Assembly: GCF_029813785.1 (NCBI RefSeq)
Contig: NZ_JARVKY010000015.1
Location: 1 to 64,000, forward strand
From: Streptomyces sp. DH41
Lineage (GTDB): Bacteria; Actinomycetota; Actinomycetes; Streptomycetales; Streptomycetaceae
Direction of reading: 5' to 3'
DNA length: 64,000 bases
Part shown: one piece after another, positions 60,276-64,000 of the stretch
Numbering within the stretch: the stretch's first letter is position 1
Layout of the letters: each line of letters begins with the position of its first letter
Translations under genes and position numbers: made by a program
Notes under the pieces: generated by a model
Told to the model about the DNA's origin: nothing
Databases searched by the model: none
Seen by the model: the letters and a program-made list of their open reading frames with translations, nothing else

Positions 60276-61277
60276 CTACCCGCGCAGGAAACTCACGATT
60301 CCCTCAGACATCCCTTGCGCCGCCTTCTGCCGCCAGGCACCACTGGTCAGCAGCGCCGCGTCCTTGCTGTCGCGCATGTTGCCGCACTCGATGAACACCT
60401 TGGGAACCGTTGACAGATTGAGACCGCCCAGGTCCGTGCGCGTGACGAGACCGGTGCCGCCACCGACGTAGTTGGAGGGCGCGCTGCCCGTGGCGCGGAC
60501 GAAGTTGCCCGCGACGCGCCGGCCGAGTTCGGCGGAGGGGGCGACGATGGCGCGGGTGCCGGCGTCGCCGTCCCGCACCGAGCCGGGCAGGATGACGTGG
60601 AAGCCGCGGTTGCCGGCCCCCGACCCGTCGGCGTGGATCGAGATCGCGGCGTCCGCCTTCGCCTCGTTGCCGATCCGGGCCCGCTCGTCCACACAGGGCC
60701 CGTACGGGCGGTCGTCGTCCTGCGTCAGCCTCACCGTGGCGCCCTGCTCCTCCAGGAGCGTGCGCAGCCGGTGCGCCACGTCGAGGGTGAACTTCGCCTC
60801 GGGCCAGCCCGCGTTGGTGGCCGTGCCGGTGGTGTCGCACTCCTTCCAGTGCGTGCCGACGTTCACCTTGCGGTTGATGTCGGAGGTGTGCTGGAAGTTG
60901 CCCGGGTTGTGGCCCGGATCGATGACGACGACCTTGCCCTCGAGGGGGCCGGACACCGCGGCGGGAGCGGACTTGGAGTCCGAGGGGGAGGGCCTGGCCG
61001 CTGTCGCCGACGGAGAGGTGCCCGTGGGTGCCTTGGCGTCGTCGGTGGGCGACGCGGGACCGGTGGAGGACGGTGCCGCAGACGACGTACCCACGCCGGC
61101 CGCGCGGTCCGCACCGCCCCCGCCGCCGCCCCCGTCGTCCGGGCCGCCGACCGCCGCGTACACCCCCCACCCGAGCAGCGCCCCGGGCACGAGCGCGGCG
61201 ATCGCCACGGTCAGCGGACGGCGCAGCGGGGAACGGCGGGGCTGGGGAGGATCGAAGTCCGGGCCTGTGTACGACAC
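60276..61277 (-). CDS. N-acetylmuramoyl-L-alanine amidase (Amidase_3), membrane-anchored
   Basis: The 333-residue protein has an N-terminal membrane helix (VAIAALVPGALLGWGVYAAVGG), a Ser/Thr/Pro-rich linker and an Amidase_3 domain (about 110-333). Zinc ligands and catalytic residues are seen in VVIDPGHNPGN (His), WPEAKFTLDVAHRLRTLLEEQG (Glu), AAISIHADGSG (His) and VPKVFIECGNMRDSKDAALL (Glu). It cleaves the amide bond between MurNAc and the peptide stem during cell-wall remodelling. The GTG at 61277 is the start. Confidence 0.92.
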   Translation of the reverse strand: MSYTGPDFDPPQPRRSPLRRPLTVAIAALVPGALLGWGVYAAVGGPDDGGGGGGGADRAAGVGTSSAAPSSTGPASPTDDAKAPTGTSPSATAARPSPSDSKSAPAAVSGPLEGKVVVIDPGHNPGNFQHTSDINRKVNVGTHWKECDTTGTATNAGWPEAKFTLDVAHRLRTLLEEQGATVRLTQDDDRPYGPCVDERARIGNEAKADAAISIHADGSGAGNRGFHVILPGSVRDGDAGTRAIVAPSAELGRRVAGNFVRATGSAPSNYVGGGTGLVTRTDLGGLNLSTVPKVFIECGNMRDSKDAALLTSGAWRQKAAQGMSEGIVSFLRG

Positions 61278-61299
61278 GCAGCGACTCTAGACCGCGCCC

Positions 61300-61950
61300 T
61301 CAGATCCCCGCGCCCGTTCGCCGCAGGACGCGCAGCGAGTCGGTCACGGAGACCTCGGTGAACGCCCCGGACGCGAGAGCCCTGAGGTAGACGCGGTACG
61401 GAGCCTGACCGGTGAACTCGTCGGCCGGGTCCGGGAAGACGTCGTGGATGACCAGGAGTCCGCCGTCGGCCACGTGCGGTGCCCAGCCCTCGTAGTCGGC
61501 GTTCGCGTGCTCGTCGGTGTGGCCGCCGTCGACGAAGACGAGGCCGAGAGGGGAGTTCCAGATGGCCGCCACCTGGGGGGAGCGGCCGACGAGGGCCACG
61601 ACGTGTTCCTCCAGGCCGGCCCGGTGGAGGGTGCGGCGGAAGGTGGGCAGGGTGTCCATCACGCCCAGCTCCCGGTCGACCGTCTCCGGGTCGTGGTACT
61701 CCCAGCCCGGCTGCTGCTCCTCGCTGCCCCGGTGGTGGTCGACGGTGAGCACGCTCACCCCGGCCCGGCGGGCCGCGTCGGCGAGCAGGACCGTGGAGCG
61801 CCCGCAGTACGTGCCGACCTCCAGCAACGGCAGCCCGAGCCCGCCCGCCTCGACGGCCGCCGCGTACAGGGCGAGGCCCTCGTGCGCGGGCATGAACCCC
61901 TTCGCGGCCTCGAAGGCGGCCAGGGTGTCGGGGGCGGGTGCCGCGGGCAT
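61300..61950 (-). CDS. Class I methyltransferase (Methyltransf_24-like)
   Basis: The 216-residue protein has LLEVGTYCGRSTVLLADAARRAG (SAM loop), VLTVDHHRGSEEQQPGWEYHDPE, LGLVFVDGGHTDEHANADYEGWAPHVADGG and an IHDVFPDP segment, typical of Methyltransf_24/CmcI-like families. The ATG at 61950 follows AAAGGGACCCTC. Substrate is unknown; it may be involved in sugar or small-molecule O-methylation. Confidence 0.85.
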   Translation of the reverse strand: MPAAPAPDTLAAFEAAKGFMPAHEGLALYAAAVEAGGLGLPLLEVGTYCGRSTVLLADAARRAGVSVLTVDHHRGSEEQQPGWEYHDPETVDRELGVMDTLPTFRRTLHRAGLEEHVVALVGRSPQVAAIWNSPLGLVFVDGGHTDEHANADYEGWAPHVADGGLLVIHDVFPDPADEFTGQAPYRVYLRALASGAFTEVSVTDSLRVLRRTGAGI

Positions 61951-62103
61951 GAGGGTCCCTTTCGGTGAGGCGGGCGTACGGCGCCTTATGCTGCCGCACC
62001 CCCGGCCGCGTGCTGCGACGGGGGTGCGGGAGCCGGAGGGACGGGCCAGGGGTGCGGGCCGTGAGGGGGCAGGCCGGGGGCGTTGGGCCGTGAGGGGGGC
62101 GGG

Positions 62104-63945
62104 TCAGGCGGAGACCGTCTCGCCCGGCAGGGACAGGTCCAGGTCGACCGGGCGGTCGCCGGTGTGGGTCGCCGAGTGGGCGAGCGGGCCGTGGCCCGTG
62201 GCGCGGGCGGCCAGCACGTACGGGCCCTCGGCGGGGACGGCGAGGGCGTAGCTTCCGTCCCCGGCGGAGAGCGTCGCCCCCGCCTGGCGGCCGTGCCGGT
62301 CGATCAGCGTGACCTTGGCGCGGGCGACGGGGACGCCGTCGGCGGTCAGCACCCGGCCGCGGAAGCCGGCCAGCTCCGCGTCGGACGGGAAGCCGCCGGA
62401 CGGGAAGCCACCGGACAGCTCCGCGCCGGACGGGAAGCCGCCGGACAGCTCCGCGCCGGACGGGGAGCCGTCGGACAGCGCCCGCTCGGCGCGGGCCAGG
62501 TTCGCGTCCTCCTCGCTGCTCGCGCGCAGCTGGGTGGTCGTGGCCGGGCGGTGGCGGGGGAGGAAGAAGGCCAGGGCCAGGCCGACGGCGACCGCGCCGG
62601 TCGCGATCAGGAAGGAGACACGGAAGCCCTGCATGGTCGGGACGGCGACCCCGCCGACGTCGTCCGCGGTGCTGGCGAGCACCATGCCGATGACGGCACT
62701 CGACACCGACGTACCGATGGACCGCATCAGGGTGTTGAGGCCGTTGGCCGCGCCCGTCTCCGAGGCCGGGACCGCGCCGATGATCAGCGCGGGCAGCGAG
62801 GAGTAGGCGAGGCCGATGCCGGCGCCGAGCAGCACCGAGGTGACGACGGTCTGCCAGGCGGCGCTCATCAGGCCGAGGCCGCCGCCGTAGCCGATCGCGA
62901 TGATCAGCAGGCCGAGGAGCAGGGTCGTCCGGGGCCCGTAGCGGGCGGACAGGCGGGCGTACACCGGCGCCGTGAACATCATCGTCAGACCGAGCGGGGC
63001 CACGCACAGACCCGCGACGACCATCGACTGTCCGAGGCCGTAGCCGGTCTCGGAGGGCAGCTGGAGAAGCTGCGGCAGGACCAGGGAGACGACGTAGAAG
63101 GCGACGCCGACCATGATCGAGGCGAGGTTGGTGAGCAGGACCTCGCGGCGGGCCGTGGTGCGCAGGTCGACCAGCGGGGCCGCGACGCGCAGCTCCATCA
63201 GGCCCCACAGCAGCAGGACCACGACGGCGGCGCCGAACAGGCCGAGCGTGGTGGGCGAGGACCAGCCCCAGTCACTGCCCTTCGTGATCGGCAGGAGGAA
63301 GAGGACCAGACCGGCGGCCAGACCCAGCGCGCCCGGCAGGTCGAAGGAGCCCTTGGCGCGCAGCGGGGACTCCGGTACGACGGCGAGGGTCAGGGCGATG
63401 GCGAGGACACCGAGGCCCGCGGCGCCGTAGAACAGGGCGTGCCAGTCGGTGTGCTGCGCGACCAGGGCCGCGGCGGGCAGCGCCAGGCCGCCGCCGACGC
63501 CGATCGAGGAACTCATCAGCGCCATCGCCGAGCCGAGCCGCTCGCGGGGCAGCATGTCGCGCATCAGGCCGATGCCGAGGGGTATCGCGCCCATCGCGAA
63601 ACCCTGGAGGGTACGGCCGACGATCATCGGGAGCAGGGCGTCGGTGAACGCGCTGACCAGCGCGCCCACCACCATCACCGACAGGCTGACGACCAGCATG
63701 CGGCGCTTGCCGAAGAGGTCGCCGAGCCGGCCCATGATCGGTGTGGCCACGGCTCCGGAGAGGAGCGTGGAGGTCATGACCCAGGTGGCGTTGCCGGGTG
63801 TCGTGTCCAGAAGTCGGGGCAGGTCCTTGAAGACGGGGACGAGCAGGGTCTGCATCACCGCGACGACGATGCCCGCGAAGGCGAGCACCGGGACGGTGGT
63901 CCCGCTCGCTTTCCGGGCGGGTTCGTCGGTCGTCGTGTCGGACAT
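62104..63945 (-). CDS. MFS exporter with C-terminal carboxypeptidase-regulatory-like domain
   Basis: The 613-residue protein has 14 membrane helices of the DHA2 type (GRLGDLFGKRRML, GRTLQGFAMGAIPLGIGLMRDM) and, after about residue 480, an extra region: a 10-residue repeat linker (SGAELSGGFP twice) and an 80-residue beta-sandwich-like domain (FRGRVLTADGVPVARAKVTLIDRHGRQAGATLSAGDGSYALAVPAEG), similar to CarboxypepD_reg domains. Such domains are normally extracellular, which would be odd for a cytosolic C-terminus. ATG 63945 follows GGAGGCCTCACTCA. Confidence 0.85.
   Translation of the reverse strand: MSDTTTDEPARKASGTTVPVLAFAGIVVAVMQTLLVPVFKDLPRLLDTTPGNATWVMTSTLLSGAVATPIMGRLGDLFGKRRMLVVSLSVMVVGALVSAFTDALLPMIVGRTLQGFAMGAIPLGIGLMRDMLPRERLGSAMALMSSSIGVGGGLALPAAALVAQHTDWHALFYGAAGLGVLAIALTLAVVPESPLRAKGSFDLPGALGLAAGLVLFLLPITKGSDWGWSSPTTLGLFGAAVVVLLLWGLMELRVAAPLVDLRTTARREVLLTNLASIMVGVAFYVVSLVLPQLLQLPSETGYGLGQSMVVAGLCVAPLGLTMMFTAPVYARLSARYGPRTTLLLGLLIIAIGYGGGLGLMSAAWQTVVTSVLLGAGIGLAYSSLPALIIGAVPASETGAANGLNTLMRSIGTSVSSAVIGMVLASTADDVGGVAVPTMQGFRVSFLIATGAVAVGLALAFFLPRHRPATTTQLRASSEEDANLARAERALSDGSPSGAELSGGFPSGAELSGGFPSGGFPSDAELAGFRGRVLTADGVPVARAKVTLIDRHGRQAGATLSAGDGSYALAVPAEGPYVLAARATGHGPLAHSATHTGDRPVDLDLSLPGETVSA
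62401..62460. repeat. 30-bp in-frame tandem repeat inside the MFS fusion gene
   Basis: Two nearly identical 30-bp copies (62401-62430 and 62431-62460, one mismatch) encode the 10-residue linker repeat. Partial copies flank them (62386-62400 and 62461-62480). The repeat preserves the reading frame and may vary in number between strains. Confidence 0.8.
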
Positions 63946-64000
63946 TGAGTGAGGCCTCCAGGCCGGTATGAGCGGCGAACGCGATGCCATGCGTGAACCG

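Overview
The window is chromosomal DNA from a Streptomyces, very probably a relative of S. coelicolor. The evidence is very high GC at third codon positions, frequent GTG starts, dense short-overlap operons, and families typical of the genus (homodimeric E1 pyruvate dehydrogenase, DUF3052, DUF6153/DUF305, SCO2322 family, TerD expansions). From memory, the gene order resembles the S. coelicolor core region running downward from about SCO2371 (aceE); this was not checked. No prophage or secondary-metabolite cluster is visible.

Layout. 1-9.9 kb: a probable interspersed-repeat end at the left edge, a MarR-type regulator behind a MerR/SoxR-type promoter, aceE, a DUF3052 protein, a peroxiredoxin, and the Ter block (two TerD, a TerC/DUF475 membrane protein, a TerA-like protein and a TerD with a Pro/Gln-rich tail), several members separated by strong hairpins. 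9.9-14.4 kb: a compact Ter-linked operon of a CitE-like lyase, an 844-residue fusion with two phosphoribosyltransferase-type modules and a PELOTA-type end, and a HAD phosphatase. It looks like a pathway to an unidentified nucleoside-like metabolite. 14.3-24.5 kb: DedA, a NarL-type two-component pair, an FmdB zinc ribbon, a 25-bp tandem repeat, a coiled-coil membrane protein, a DUF4097 lipoprotein, tRNA-Val(UAC), the DUF6153/DUF305 pair, and small conserved proteins. 24.7-33 kb: PhoD phosphatase, a secreted HNH nuclease, a TMEM165/GDT1 transporter behind a yybP-ykoY (manganese) riboswitch, a HAD, a zinc-ribbon/peptidoglycan-binding-like protein, and a drug exporter with a winged-helix-like tail. 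33-43.5 kb: small membrane and cytosolic proteins, an O-methyltransferase, an MHS transporter, a GT87-PAP2 fusion and another polytopic protein. 43.5-48.6 kb: isochorismatase/GlxA-type regulator, an AA10 LPMO with a CebR-type operator, a TnpB element, and an RTX-like secreted protein.

48.7-54.7 kb is a five-gene operon behind a cobalamin riboswitch: a secreted alpha/alpha-barrel protein, an SCO2322-family protein, an ECF permease, a double ATPase and an S component. It looks like a complete vitamin B12/corrinoid capture and import system with two unstudied surface components. 54.7-58.8 kb holds a KstR-like TetR regulator divergent from a GT4 / methyltransferase / alpha-alpha-toroid operon, with a perfect KstR-type operator between them. 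The window ends with a small membrane protein, a DUF5336-like protein, a cell-wall amidase, a small methyltransferase, and an MFS exporter with an extra C-terminal domain.

The best candidates for underexplored biology are the Ter-linked metabolite operon, the B12-riboswitch surface proteins, the KstR-box glycosyl/methyl-transfer operon, and the two MFS fusions.
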